Part shown: one piece after another, positions 38,770-50,759 of the stretch | How the letters are laid out: each line of letters begins with the position of its first letter | Numbering within the stretch: the stretch's first letter is position 1 | Source of the DNA: Parasponia andersonii | Taxonomy: Eukaryota > Streptophyta > Magnoliopsida > Rosales > Cannabaceae | Direction of reading: 5' to 3' | Assembly (NCBI GenBank): GCA_002914805.1 | Contig: JXTB01000145.1 | Location: forward strand, 434,234 to 498,233 | Length of the DNA: 64,000 bases | Notes under the pieces: generated by a model | Told to the model about the DNA's origin: nothing | Databases searched by the model: none | Seen by the model: the letters and a program-made list of their open reading frames with translations, nothing else | Translations under genes and position numbers: made by a program

Positions 38770-39381
38770 TAGGAGTGTCAATTCGTGTCAGTGGATCGTA
38801 TTCGTATTGTATCAATGTCCATGTATAACAACATATATTTCAACTCGAACTCGACCCGTTTAATAATTGTGTCAGAAATTCTAACATGAACCTAACTCGT
38901 TTATAAACGGGTTGACCCGACATGATACGTGTAATCCGTTTATTCAAATAGGTTATATTCGGCTTAAGTCAAACTAACAAGACCCATTAACCCGTTTAGT
39001 GCAAATTAGCTAAAATATATGTTTTTAACACATTTAACATAAATTTATATATGTGTTTTATGAACTTAAGACATTAATATTTACCAAAAATAAATTGAAA
39101 CCACATAAAATCCCAATATATATATATATATATATATGCATAATAAAGTCTTAAAAATACACTAATATTTTCAAATAGGTATTATATGGATCATTAACAG
39201 GTTAACCCGAAATTGACCCGTTTAATAATCGGGTCATTGTAGGTCAATTTCGAGATGATAGATCAACCCGAACACGACTCATTTAGTAAACGGATTCGCA
39301 GGTTTAACCCAAACTTAAACCCGCTAACTCTATACAGATTTCGAGTCGTATTGTCGTGTTCGACCCATATTGCTGCATTTA
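38770..39381. mobile_element. hAT-like non-autonomous element (612 bp)
   Basis: A perfect 8-bp duplication (CTTAGAGC) flanks the element; 8 bp is the hAT hallmark. The left end is TAGGAGTGTCAATTCG, close to the common plant TAGGGGTGTCAA end; the right end is a decayed inverse. The inside is full of ACCCGTTTAATAAT and CGGGTTGACCCGA words arranged as inverted blocks. No open frame is present. Confidence 0.8.
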
Positions 39382-39389
39382 CTTAGAGC

Positions 39390-40520
39390 CATTAGTTTAA
39401 TCTTTGAAGATGTCTATGAGTAATTGTTGTAGTAAATTCTTGAAGAAGTTCATCCGTAAATATTATAGTAGATCCTTTAATATATCCATCAGTTGATATT
39501 ATATGGTAAAATTTTTTAAATCTGACTCTTAAAAACTTCAAATTTAAAATAATACCAATAGAATAAAAAAACTAACAATAACAATAAAATTTATACAGAT
39601 CTAGTCTAGTCATGTGAGACAGAATATCCATATATCTAAATCTTTGATATAAAATATTTACATGTGTGAAAAGACTTATTACAACGAAAATAAAATGAAA
39701 AGAAAAGAAAATAGTAAGTAAAAAACTCATATTAGATCGATGAAAGATCTCATATCTGGTAAAAGAAGCACCTGCCAAGAGAAAAAAACAGGCAGTGGAG
39801 TTGTGGAGTTTGCCACAGAGAGTGAGAGAATTATTAGCTAATCAAGAGAGGCTATAAAATTTAACTTGAATTTTGAATATTATTAGAAATATTTGGTAGG
39901 TGCAAAGGACAATCACACGTCCCCCTAATACGGAGAGTTTGACGTTTGAATCTTGTGCCCTTTCGTTAATTGAAAAAAGAACAAAGAAAAAAAATATTGG
40001 CAATGTGACATATCGAGCAAAAGGTGAAAAAAATAAACATTTACAGGAAACAAAACTTGACGATTATGATTTAAGAAGGAATAATATGGATTTCCTTCTA
40101 TAATTTATTTCTCTAAAACTAATTAATACATATGTAACCAGTAACCAATATGGTAGTTAATGCTAAATTAAGATGACACAGTAATTAAGTTAATCCAGTA
40201 ACATTCTAATGTCTATTTTTTGTGGCAATAATCTAATCTCTTTTATTACTTAGCACCCTAGTTAATCTGATCATGTCTATAATACGGTTAATTTGATAAG
40301 TTCGTTTTTTTTTAGAAATTTTGCTTGAGAAGTACTTATATACACGATAAGTAATAATAAACTATTAAAGTACTCTCTTTCACCCTTATACACACGGACA
40401 AACATAAATGTATATTGAAATTTAATAATTAGTTAGTATGTCACGATCAAATGGCTTTTTGTTGGATCGAATTCGAAAGACGTAGGTTCTCTATGTCAAA
40501 TGTGTTAACTAAGAAATGAG
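39390..40520. other. Upstream spacer of copy B, no gene
   Basis: No coding frame is supported. The right part (from about 40090) is duplicated at 58840-59170. Confidence 0.5.
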
Positions 40521-40528
40521 TGGTAGGT

Positions 40529-40645
40529 ACGACGAGCTTGCAGTGTGTAAAACTCCTCTTTGAGGAGTAGTAGGGTGGGTTCGAACCCTATTCTTCTCCC
40601 CGTTTTTATATTATAATCTAACAATGTATTAAAAAAAAAAAATAA
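40529..40645 (+). mobile_element. SINE-like element (117 bp) with tRNA-like B box
   Basis: A short block with GGGTGGGTTCGAACCC, a match to the RNA polymerase III B box (GGTTCGAACC), ends in A12. TGGTAGGT is repeated on either side (40521-40528 and 40646-40653). A B box, an A-rich tail and a flanking repeat fit a plant SINE. The A box is unclear and the element is short, so it may be truncated. Confidence 0.55.
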
Positions 40646-40659
40646 TGGTAGGTCATGCA

Positions 40660-40967
40660 AGTGTATATATTATTCTGGAAAAAGAGAATAATAGGTGTGT
40701 ATAAAAGTTCACCAATCTAATTGATTTATAATTGGATTTATTTATTTATTTTTATTTATGCATATGCATTATTTTGTCTAATTAAAATATCTTTTCATAA
40801 TAAAAAATAAGAGAAAAAGTCATTAAACAATGAATATTTATTATTATTATTATTATTTTCTAATTATTCAAATTATAATAACTGTTAGATAATGATCCAG
40901 ATAATAATCTAACCGCTAATAAAAATATTTATAAATAGGTAAAAAAAACTACTATTAAATTAAGAAC

Positions 40968-41003
<36 letters not shown>

Positions 41004-42920
41004 GATCATCTGAGTTTTACATCATCAAGCTGAGATTAATTTAGTTTTATAACGTGTTTTTTCGTACTTTAGATTTATAACGTGTTTTGTCCACTTCTCC
41101 AACTGAGTTGAAGGTTTAATCTAGATTTACCACATTAATTATTTCTCCATTATGATATATTTTTTTAGGAAAATATTTTTTATTTTATATAGGTTCCCAA
41201 ATCCAATAAATATTTATATATATAACGCCAAAAAAAATCGAACGGTTTACAAGTTCTTTTTATCCAAATTAACCATATATGACCCAATCAGAAGATTTTA
41301 ATAACAATTCGGTGAAGTATTGAATAGTATAGAGAATTTCAAAATTTGACTGTTATAGCCCATGGCCAGACAAATTTGATTATTATAGATTCTTTCAAAT
41401 TAACTTTTGTTGCTTTGCGTTCGCTAAGTGGAAAAGGTTTTTTTTTAAAATTTTTTTAAGAAAAGTTAATAAATTCTACTGAAAAAAAAACTCACGATTT
41501 CCTTTGGTGATTAAATAGGTTCTATATATAAAATGTGAAAAGACCAAATGGAAAATGTCTTAATTCCATGTACGTGATAATTTTATCATGCAAATGTAAT
41601 AATTGTGTCGTGCAATATATGGGAAATTATGTAATAATTTGTCATTCATGAAGTATGTGGAATTACTCTTTCAGAAACCGTTTATTTTGCAAAGGGAAAA
41701 ATGCTATTTTTCACGCAGGAAAAAAAAAAAAAGAACACAATCATATCCCTTCCCCGAATACCACACATCACCATCAAAAAAACAAAATAAAACATCCTTA
41801 AAAAAAAAGTAAAAAACAATAACGAATATTTCCCCCTAAAAAGAACAATAATAAATATTTATATGATATTTACCGAAATAGTGGGAGAGCTTCTCGCCGA
41901 ACTAATGAATTTATTATGAGCGAATAAAGAGATTAATAAATAATTAAAGAAAAACTTCAGGCGATTTGACTTCAATTATATCAGAAACAGTACTACCAAC
42001 TAAACCTTTCCATCTGTCAGACTGAGAGTAGTTTAAGCCGGAGCTAGCTACACATTGCAGACCAGCTCTGTCCAAAAAAATCAAAATTGTATTAAATTTT
42101 CTTTTTGTTATTATATTTACGTACCCCTTTTTCTTTTTTGTTTAATAATCGGAAAATATTCGAAAATCGTTTCATTAATCAATGCTTTAAAAATTAGATC
42201 TCCAGCTCTGTTTCCAACAATTATTATATGCCCGGCCCCATATGTACACGTACACAAACATGTAATAATATAGAAAAGATACATATATATGGTAGTTAAG
42301 TAGTTGCACTCATAAAAACAAGACCAGTTTCGAATAATTTGTAGCTAACAAAATATTATTCTTTTATTGAATATCATACATATTTCAGAAGAGATCAACT
42401 ACGGCAGACAAAAGCATACATAGGTAATTAGGAAATTATAAAGCGAATAAATTAATAATAAGGATCCGAATTGATCGAGAGGTCGGAACTGCTAACCTTT
42501 GTGTCGTATCTATATACGGGAGATCAGTACGTTAGTTTCGAGTAATTAAAATTTTATGTTTGTTTTTCACGTCCTTTGTGGATGAGAAAACACTTGGCAT
42601 TTGGGGCCACCTAATCAGAATAGAGCCCTTTAATTAATTATCAATGAAATAGTTGTTGAAAATCACAAATATCGGAGATTTGTCTCAGCCAATTTTAGTA
42701 GGGTAGGTCATCTCTTGAGAATATTATGGTAAAAAAATTCGGATCTAATCCCATTTGTCAAGTTATAAAGAAAGCACCTAATGCAAAATATTACACGTAG
42801 TCTATTAGGTATATGAATTGTGAATCCCATGATCAATACGCGATGATAAAGGATCTAATAAGAACAGAACAAATCATTGTTCAATAAAGAGGTATAGTAC
42901 TTTTGTTCAAGGGAATTGTC
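40660..42920. other. AT-rich spacer with no supported gene
   Basis: It contains a (TA)n tract at about 40972-40999 and a degenerate family-3 MITE-like stretch at 40885-40960. No protein-coding frame of substance is present. Confidence 0.5.
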
Positions 42921-42922
42921 GG

Positions 42923-43479
42923 TGTCACAATCTAAAACCCGAACTAGTGGCAGAAGGGGAATTTTGCAAAAATGAGAAATTATTTGATTTATTTGAAAAA
43001 CGTCTAAAAAGTTTTAATTTTATAAAATTGTTCATTTTAGATAAAATATTTAGAATTTCATCCCGTGAACCTCTCTCACAGTTTGTATACACCATTAAAT
43101 ATAAATCGAATAAATACCACAAAAAAAATATAAATCATGTATAAGTTCAAGTATCATCATCATCCTCGGCAAGAACAATCACTAGAATGGTATACATGAG
43201 TTCACAGATAAAAATAGAATGTAGTAATCTTGGCTGAATGCTAAAACAAACCCAAGCAGCCTAAACACCATAACAATACACTCTAAGCATTACCAAGATA
43301 ACGAACTACAGTCAAGATGACCCCTTACTCCTCTTGATCTCCAAAGTCGCACTGGACACCACCTGAGGAAGGGAGGAAGGAAGTGAGCATAAAATGCCCA
43401 GTAAGAAAGCTGGTTACCTCGATCAAAAATATTTTTTTTTTATGATGGAATGTTCCTGCATGATTAGTTTAAATCCAAA

Positions 43480-43551
<72 letters not shown>

Positions 43552-45240
43552 CAAATCAGAAATCCACGTATATATGTATATATATATATATATATGTATA
43601 TAAAGCGATATGATCAAAACCATCAATCCATATGCACATGACACAAATCAACCCATAGCTATGAGCTCACATCCTCTCTTCTATAGAAACCCAAGATGAT
43701 GGAATTAAGTGTATCTAACAGCCTGTCTGACACCTAAGCCTATACCTAGAGGGGACATCCATGTGTTGCTTACCAAACCTAGAGGGGTAATCGAATTGTC
43801 TACGCCTGTCAAATGGGGAGGTAATTAGAAGTAACAAAACTCCGCGCGAGTTAACGAACTCTACACTAACAGTAGGGTACGCAATGCCATACTGTAAACC
43901 TACGATGCTAACACAGTACTTATGTATGATCCTATAACAAGTGTAATACAGAACTGAAGTATGAAAATAATCGTGCTCTGATTTTTCAGAAAAATAAGTA
44001 TATTAGGTTTTTATAGAAAAACAAGTAACATAAGACCTTATTTTTGATATACCCAAAATAATCTGCACTTAGAAAGTTCCCATAGCAATACAGTCTATAT
44101 GTATATCATACTATCACATATATTCTTATATGTTGATGAAAATAAGTTTTATTCGAAAATATTATAAAATAAAGGTAATTAAATCCCTACTTCACAAAAA
44201 TAGCAATACCACGCTATTGAATCCTCAAGGTATCATTAACGATCGTCCGGAGGGTCGGGAACCAATTCCAAGCCCTCGATCGTCCTCTTGCAAAAAACTA
44301 ACTTCTCAACGGAGCTTCAAATCCACAGATGGACCTCTTTATTCCAAAATAGTTAGGTTAGACATATAACTTGTCCAATTCAGATTCGAGCCCACACCGG
44401 ATCGGTGGCATACAAATCGAGACAAATCTTAATCGTCTGATTTCAATTTTCGTATCGATTACCAAACATAGGCAATATATATATATATACATTATTAATA
44501 TATATACATTATTAATATATATACATCAAATTTTTCCATTTTCCGAGTACAATCTAAAAATGACAACTTTTGATTCAGATAGTGTGGGGTTAAGATATAT
44601 ATACCTTAAGTTTTCTCTTGACGAGACAAATCCAATGAGCCAAAAAACATGAGTTAAAACACCCCGAAATGATGTCGGTGACGAAAAGCTTCAAACGGTC
44701 ATCAATGGCATTTTCTGACGAGCGGGCATCGGCAGTCGCATAGGGCCGGTGGCAGAGCACCCTAGCGGTGCGGTGAACTCGCTCCGGTTGGTGGGCAGGC
44801 CGGACGAAGCCTAGAGAGTGGCGGCGGCTTCCTCGGCCGAGAGTGAGCAGAGAAAGCGACGAAGAGCATCGGCGGGGGGGAGAGAAGAGAGAGAGAGAGA
44901 AATGATAGGGTCACGTGACCCTGTTTTAATGGGGACTGTGCAATTTTTGGAAATTACACAAAATTTCAAATCTCATTCAAATTAGTCTCCAAAAAATTAT
45001 AATTTAATCATTCTGTGCAAAATTTTTGCAAATTAACTCATTCATTATTATATTCAAAAAATTGATAAAATATCTAAATTACCCTCGAAAATTCCAGATT
45101 TTTATAGTTGGGTATGCGAACAAAATCTTATAGTGTAAATATGAGAGTGAAAATGAATTTATAAAGAAATGGACTTCTCCATTCTATAAATTGACATTTT
45201 GATATGGAGCCCAATCCCTTACGGGAAACCGTGCATAACA
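42923..45240 (-). mobile_element. Probable LTR of a retrotransposon, reverse orientation
   Basis: The plus strand starts TGTCACAATCTAAAACCCG and ends CCGTGCATAACA, a TG...CA frame. Read on the minus strand, an AT-rich promoter-like part is followed by a GC-rich leader (about 44930-44650) with many CCG and CTCTCT words. The downstream part contains GGGCATTTTATGCTCACTTC and CAGGTGG. This order is usual for large plant Gypsy LTRs. No flanking duplication was found, so the ends are tentative. Confidence 0.45.
43481..43599. repeat. Compound (CA)n(TA)n microsatellite
   Basis: A CACACA run passes into about 40 bp of TA dinucleotides, then further TATATG runs. It accounts for the short open frames made of Tyr/Ile or Cys/Val alternation on both strands. 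Confidence 0.95.
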
Positions 45241-46990
45241 GCCTAGCTAATGAAAATAATATCTATGCGTACGTAAAAACATGTACGTGCATATAACATG
45301 AATGGAGCTAGTTTGTGGGAAAGTATGTGTTGTAATATTGTACCTGAGGCTATCGGTGATGTTAAATATTGTCACGGTTTACTATTTTGGTTAGGTAATC
45401 TAACACAAGAAAATATTGGTAGTATTTGGTTGCACTAAATTTCTCATAGAAAAGCAAACCAATGAATTCTTTTTCTTTTTTTGGGGGGGTGGGGGGGAAG
45501 AAGAAGGAAGCAAAAGCTAAACTAATTAAAGGCTCAATAAAAAAGGTGTATTTTCACGGTTTACCACTTTGGTCAGGTAATCAAACACAAGAAGACATAT
45601 GTATGTATATAACATACGATCATTTAAAATGGATATACTAAATGTCATGTTAATACTAAATTTTAGCATTTGGGTAAAAAAAAAAAAGGTTCTCCAATGA
45701 TTCACTATATTTGGCATAATTTTTAATATGTGCTACTTGTTATGCCAAATATAACATAAAATATAGCATATACTAAATATTAGCATATGTTATTATTTAG
45801 AATACTGCCACTATTTTATATAAAATATTCATGCATTTTATAGTATTATCAAAATTCAATATATGTATTTATTTTTCATTAAATTTTATTTACAAATTTA
45901 TCTTTATTAAATTACAATCAATTATAATTAATAGAAAAATATTCTTTTATTTATAATTTTTTTGCATTAAATGATTTGTTCATTTATATAGAATATGAAT
46001 ACTTCTAAATTAGTAAATAAAGTTAATTTTTATGATTAATAATTAAATAATAAAATAATAACAATATATAGTATTCCTTGAAAAAAGAGTATATAGTAAA
46101 AAAAATATATTTTATACATAAAATTAATGTTTAGAATATAAAATAATATTTTTTTTTGTATATATATATTAAATTAAAATTCAAAAAATATATGTTAAAT
46201 TTGATATATTAAATTAGCATTAACACTCATTTTTCGCTACAATGCATTATAGATGTTCGATATATTCATATGTTCATGTATATACATTGGTAATTGGTTG
46301 CACAGAATTTTATAAGAAAAAACAAAACTATTAATTCTTATTTAAAAAAAAATAAAATAAAAACCGCAAAGGCTAAAGCTATAGACCGACAAATAATTTC
46401 TAGCTTTTTCTTGTAGGCAAATCAATTACGCTGTCCATACTACTACACAGGAAAACCATTTGTCTCACGTATGTAGTCCCTTGTATAATTCAGCACACCC
46501 GCCAAATATGAATAGATATATATACATATCAGGGCACGGATGATGTGTATACACATGTTTTTTACACATCATATGTGTGGACAGTTTGATGCCTACATGT
46601 CATATGTGTGTATACATATGAATTTGGTAAATATTACAATTTACATAAATGACAAGAGAAGTCACGTGTGGAAAGTTTGATGTAATTGATTCATGTATAT
46701 GTTTGTACGGAATAGAAGATAACTCCACATATGTCTTAGTGGGACCATTAACAAATATTTATGAATTATATTGGCTTTGTTCTCTTATAGTCTTACGTTT
46801 AGTACTCCTCAGTTACTGTTACTATCTCAATTTAACATGGGAGCACACTATCGAAGGACACACACCGGCGTTTGACACGAGGCCCACACATTTGAATATA
46901 AATTTGGGGATTCGTCTTTCACCTGTAAATAGTTAGATGTGGAATCTGACTTTGATACACTCTTTCGTATTCCATATAAAAAGTGAAGAT
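45241..46990. other. Spacer with a local duplication, no gene
   Basis: A block around TTTACTATTTTGGTTAGGTA (about 45376-45415) recurs as TTTACCACTTTGGTCAGGTA at about 45557-45597. The part at 45640-46260 is rich in ATATAGCATAT-type words and may be another foldback element. The 95-codon frame at 46649 has no domain. Confidence 0.4.
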
Positions 46991-47029
46991 GTACGTGATC
47001 ACGTGTTAACAGATGAAAATAAATTTTTG

Positions 47030-47515
47030 TGAATATAGGTGAATACATATGCGTGAACAGACGTGAACGTATACATATAAATAGATATGAATATATATAT
47101 ATATGAACTTTTAAATATTGATGAAAGATTGATGAGCCTAACATAAAAATTTATATTTTTTCGTTCTTTTCATCTCAAAATTTAGAAAAAATTTAAATTC
47201 TTTTTTTTCTAGTTAAATCATTTTTTTCCTTTTTTTTTTCAAACATAATAGATTTTTTTTATGTAACGAAAGATTTCAAAGAGAGGCAGTGTAAGATGTA
47301 AGTGAGAGAGAATACTTTGTGAGAAAATATTTAGCTATTTTTAGATCATTAGTGAGAAAAGAGGAAAATTCTATATAAATGTAAAATTTTTTCATATAAT
47401 GAAATTCTTGTGTTGTGAGATTGGTTTCTATTTTTTATTATTATTTTTATATTATTTTGATATTTATTTGAAGTGAGATTCTGGGAACAATGAATCTGGA
47501 TACTCAGATTCCTAA
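47030..47515 (+). mobile_element. Retroelement LTR-like fragment, forward member of an inverted pair
   Basis: It shares GATTTCAAAGAGAGGCAGTG, GTGAGAGAGAATACTT, GATTGGTTTCTATT and TGAAGTGAGATTCTGGGA with the reverse complement of 49381-50030. The wording (GTGAGATTGGTTTCTATT) resembles plant Copia LTR ends. Confidence 0.5.
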
Positions 47516-47544
47516 CGAAAAGTTGATCTATTGTTACTATTACA

Positions 47545-47550
<6 letters not shown>

Positions 47551-47612
<62 letters not shown>
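47551..47612. repeat. (TA)n microsatellite, about 60 bp
   Basis: This is one of the longest uninterrupted TA runs in the window. Confidence 0.95.
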
Positions 47613-47615
<3 letters not shown>

Positions 47616-47994
47616 TAAAATCTAAAATCTAAATTTTCTTAGAATAAGTTGTGAATGAAACTTAGATAGTTTTGGAGAAAGTCAAACGAATGAGGACTTA
47701 CTAATAATTTAAGTTTCAATTTTATTGTTTAGAAAAATGTTTAAATTTTTGAACTTTAGACATTGTGCTTTACTATATTTTGATTGGGTAATAATGTTGT
47801 GTCTTATTAAGATGTTGCTTAGACAAGTATGTATATGCGAATGTGTAAATTTTTTAAATATTTTAAATTTATGTTAATTTTTAAATGATTTAGTTTTAAT
47901 AGTAATAACTTTTTTAAGATTATTTTTTTTAGAGAAATTAGACATTGTACAACACTTTCACAATTGTTTTTCTGAAAAATACAGTGACTAGAAT

Positions 47995-48215
47995 TTTTTT
48001 CAGGTGCGGTACAATTTTTATTAGAAAATACTATTTTTTAAAAAATATTTAGAAAAATATCATTTTTAAAAATAGTAACTAGTAACCAGTGACGAGTATC
48101 TAGAAACTAGTAACTAATAACTAAAGGTATTTATAATTGGTAACCAATAACCATTTTAAAATTTTTATTTTTCTAATTTTTTTTAAAACTGATATTTTTC
48201 TAATAAAAACCATAG
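47995..48215. mobile_element. MITE-like foldback element, family 2 (copy 2)
   Basis: The left arm TTTTTATTAGAAAATACTAT is mirrored by a right arm ending AACTGATATTTTTCTAATAA. The core is made of AGTAACTAGTAACC permutations. It lies inside the duplicated block but is absent from the corresponding place at 30.8 kb, so it arrived after the duplication. Confidence 0.65.
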
Positions 48216-48784
48216 AAAAATTTGGAAAAAGCTTGGCTTCCGTATTTTTACAATATTTTTCAGTTTTTATAGATAAAAATATTAGAAACCTTTATTTTTT
48301 TAATTTGGTCCAATTTTTTGAGGCTCATATCAAAAGCTCAAATCACATAAATCACAATGCACCAAATCACATAATGTGGTATGGTTTAGTACGGGTAATA
48401 GAGTTTGTTTTAACCGTAGTTGTTAAAATTTCCTTCTACTGCACATTGTGGGTTGGTTAAGAATTTAGGCACCTTATATATATATATATGATTTTTTTTA
48501 TGTTAGATTTATTTGTATTACAAAATATATACACATATAAGGAGTTGTTTGACCACTAGCCAGATCACATAGTTTTGATCAATCTAAATTCTTGAATTTT
48601 GAGTGAATTTAAATTTAAGCAAATGCATAAAAGAAAATATATGACACGCGTGTGTAATTAGGTATCATTTAATTGGTTTGTCACATTCTTTAAAAGTCTT
48701 TCGGATATCAAATTTCTGTCCATTTTCAATACTCAATTTAAATAAGATAATCCCGTTAGATTTCCTAAAAATCAAACAAAATTG

Positions 48785-49262
48785 AGAAATTTATGCCTTG
48801 AATCTATTTTTAAAACTTATTTTCATAAATACTTATTTTATTATTATTATTTTTTTCAAAAATACATATTTTTATTGCTCACATTTCATATATAAAATAT
48901 GAGTAGTTTATATCTACAGTGTAAATTTTATTCATAACGTACACGTTTTATGTGTAAAATATGGATGGTATACATTTACAATGTAAATGTTTACTGTGAT
49001 TTACATTTTTCATTATAAATTTGACTTATAGTATATATTTTGAAATGTGTGTCTATTTTTCCTGTAATTTTTTTTTCATGAAATGTAGATCACGGTATAC
49101 ATTTAATGCATAAAATGTATATTACAGTATATACTTCATATGTAAAGTAGTGGTAGTTTATATCTCTTCAAAAAGGGTATAAAACAGGTATTTATGAAAT
49201 AAAAATAAAAAATAAGTATTTATGGAAAAATGGTTTTAAAAATAGGTATTTATAAACTTTTC
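48785..49262. mobile_element. MITE-like foldback element, family 1 (copy 2, clearest)
   Basis: About 480 bp with terminal inverted repeats of roughly 50-60 bp. The right end in reverse complement reads GTTTATAAATACCTATTTTT and matches the left end. The interior has GTATACATTTA and AAATGTATA words. Confidence 0.7.
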
Positions 49263-49380
49263 CTATCAAAATTTGGTGGAGGCCCAATTATTGACACTTC
49301 TTCCACTACCTTGCTGAACCCCAAAATGGTACCATCGCCAGAGTTGGAAGTGGAGGCCATGGGTGTTCGTGAATTCTATT

Positions 49381-50030
49381 AGGGATCTGACCGATCCAGA
49401 TTCGCCACTCCCAAGATCTCACTTCAAAGAAATATTAGAATAATAGAGAAATAATAACAAATAATAGAAACCAATCTTACAACGGAAAAATTTAAGTGGA
49501 AAACTCCCAAATTAAGAGAAAAACTACTATCTCTTAGAAAAGAATTTCACAATATGAAAAGATACTACAATCATATAGATCTCTCTCTTTTCTACCCAAT
49601 GACTCTAATGTACCCAAGTGCTTTTTTACAAGTATTCTCTCACTCATACCTTACACTGCCACTCTTTGAAATCTTATACTTCAAAAAGAAACTCTAATCT
49701 TTTTGAAAGGAGAAACAAAGAGAAAATAAAGGATTTAATTAGAAGAGAGAACTTGAAATGCTTCCAAATTTTGGGATGAAGAGAATGAAGAAATGAATCA
49801 TCTATTTATAGGATAGACTCACCAATCCTTTATCAATCTCCACACGGTTTGCATACCATTTAGGTGTTTACATATCTTCACACATATATATATATATGTG
49901 TGTTCACATATATACACATGTGTTCACGCATATCTATTTACTTTTGTTTACACATATTCACATATATTAATAATTTCGACAAGTGATTTTCAGACCCGTG
50001 ATTAGATTGAAATGAAAGTTGTTTGTTGAT
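49381..50030 (-). mobile_element. Retroelement LTR-like fragment, reverse member of an inverted pair
   Basis: Its reverse complement matches 47030-47515 over several long blocks (for example GATTTCAAAGAGTGGCAGTG and TTGTAAGATTGGTTTCTATT). No coding sequence lies between the two, so they are either two independent insertions or the ends of a rearranged element. Confidence 0.5.
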
Positions 50031-50597
50031 TAGTGAAATATACAGCGATGAGGCTCAGAATTTGATCATTTTACATAGTGTTGATGGAGGTTTTGTCAAC
50101 AATGAATTTGGAAAAATTACAAAATATGATTTGTGTGTGAAAAAGGTTAATTAATCAAAATAAATAAAGAGACAAGAATTTTATAGTGGTTCAGCCCCAA
50201 AAAAGATGAGCCTACGTCCACTATTTTTTTACTATTTTCTGGAGAATTACAAGAGCTCTGTTAAATTTCAAGGCTGGAATTCCAAGAGCTCAAAATTATA
50301 ATGTGTTATCCGGAAAGAAGAAGCAAAGTCTAAAAAGTTCCCAAAAGATCTAAAAGATAAAAGATAAAAGTTTCCTTACTGAAACATTGAACTCCTTTTA
50401 TATAGGTTAGGATAGCTCAATGTTTCCCAATTATGAGAATGGGTAACTGTATAATCAGAAAATATAATTCGAGTAACAATATAACTGGATAATAACTTAA
50501 ATGAGATGACTAGTCGATCTTTAAAGAGAAACTTTTGTTTTCCTTTCTTTGTAGATTACCCGTTTGACGAAGTTTAGTCTAATTTTCTTTTCATTCT

Positions 50598-50738
50598 GGT
50601 CGCACTTAACTCGTTCAGAGGAGGTCGTACTAACTTATACAGTGGAGGTCGCACTTAACTCTTTTGGAGGAGGTCGCACTAACTTATGCGGTGGAAGTCG
50701 CACTTAACTCTTTTGAAGGAGGTCGCACTTAATCTTAC
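50598..50738. repeat. Minisatellite: three units of 49 bp
   Basis: Units start at 50598, 50647 and 50696. Each has GTCGCACTTAACTC, then GGAGGTCG.ACTAACTTAT. It lies in sequence that reads like non-coding retroelement DNA (50150-50760 includes AGAATTTTATAGTGGTTCAG). Confidence 0.85.
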
Positions 50739-50759
50739 TCATGCGACCTGACACGTCCA

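Larger units (their letters stand above)
30750..40520. repeat. Segmental duplication, block 1 (contains copy B)
   Basis: Patches of this block match 47870-59170 in the same order and orientation. The matching patches are downstream sequence at 30750-31000 (matching 47880-48470), the gene itself, upstream sequence at 37420-37610 (matching 56870-57010), and far upstream sequence at 40090-40510 (matching 58840-59170). Non-matching stretches between them are explained by different insertions. Exact limits need an alignment. Confidence 0.7.

Noticed and set aside
40528..40620. Possible functional tRNA gene
   Set aside because: Only a B box is convincing; the acceptor stem and A box cannot be formed, and the A tail plus flanking repeat fit a SINE better.
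43394..43644. Open frames with Tyr/Ile and Cys/Val alternation
   Set aside because: They are translations of a (CA)n(TA)n microsatellite.
45526..48460. Frames of 60-107 aa
   Set aside because: They lie in repeat-derived DNA (including MITE family 2) with no domains or splice structure.
50598..50738. CRISPR-like direct repeats
   Set aside because: The units are contiguous with no unique spacers and the DNA is plant nuclear; it is a minisatellite.
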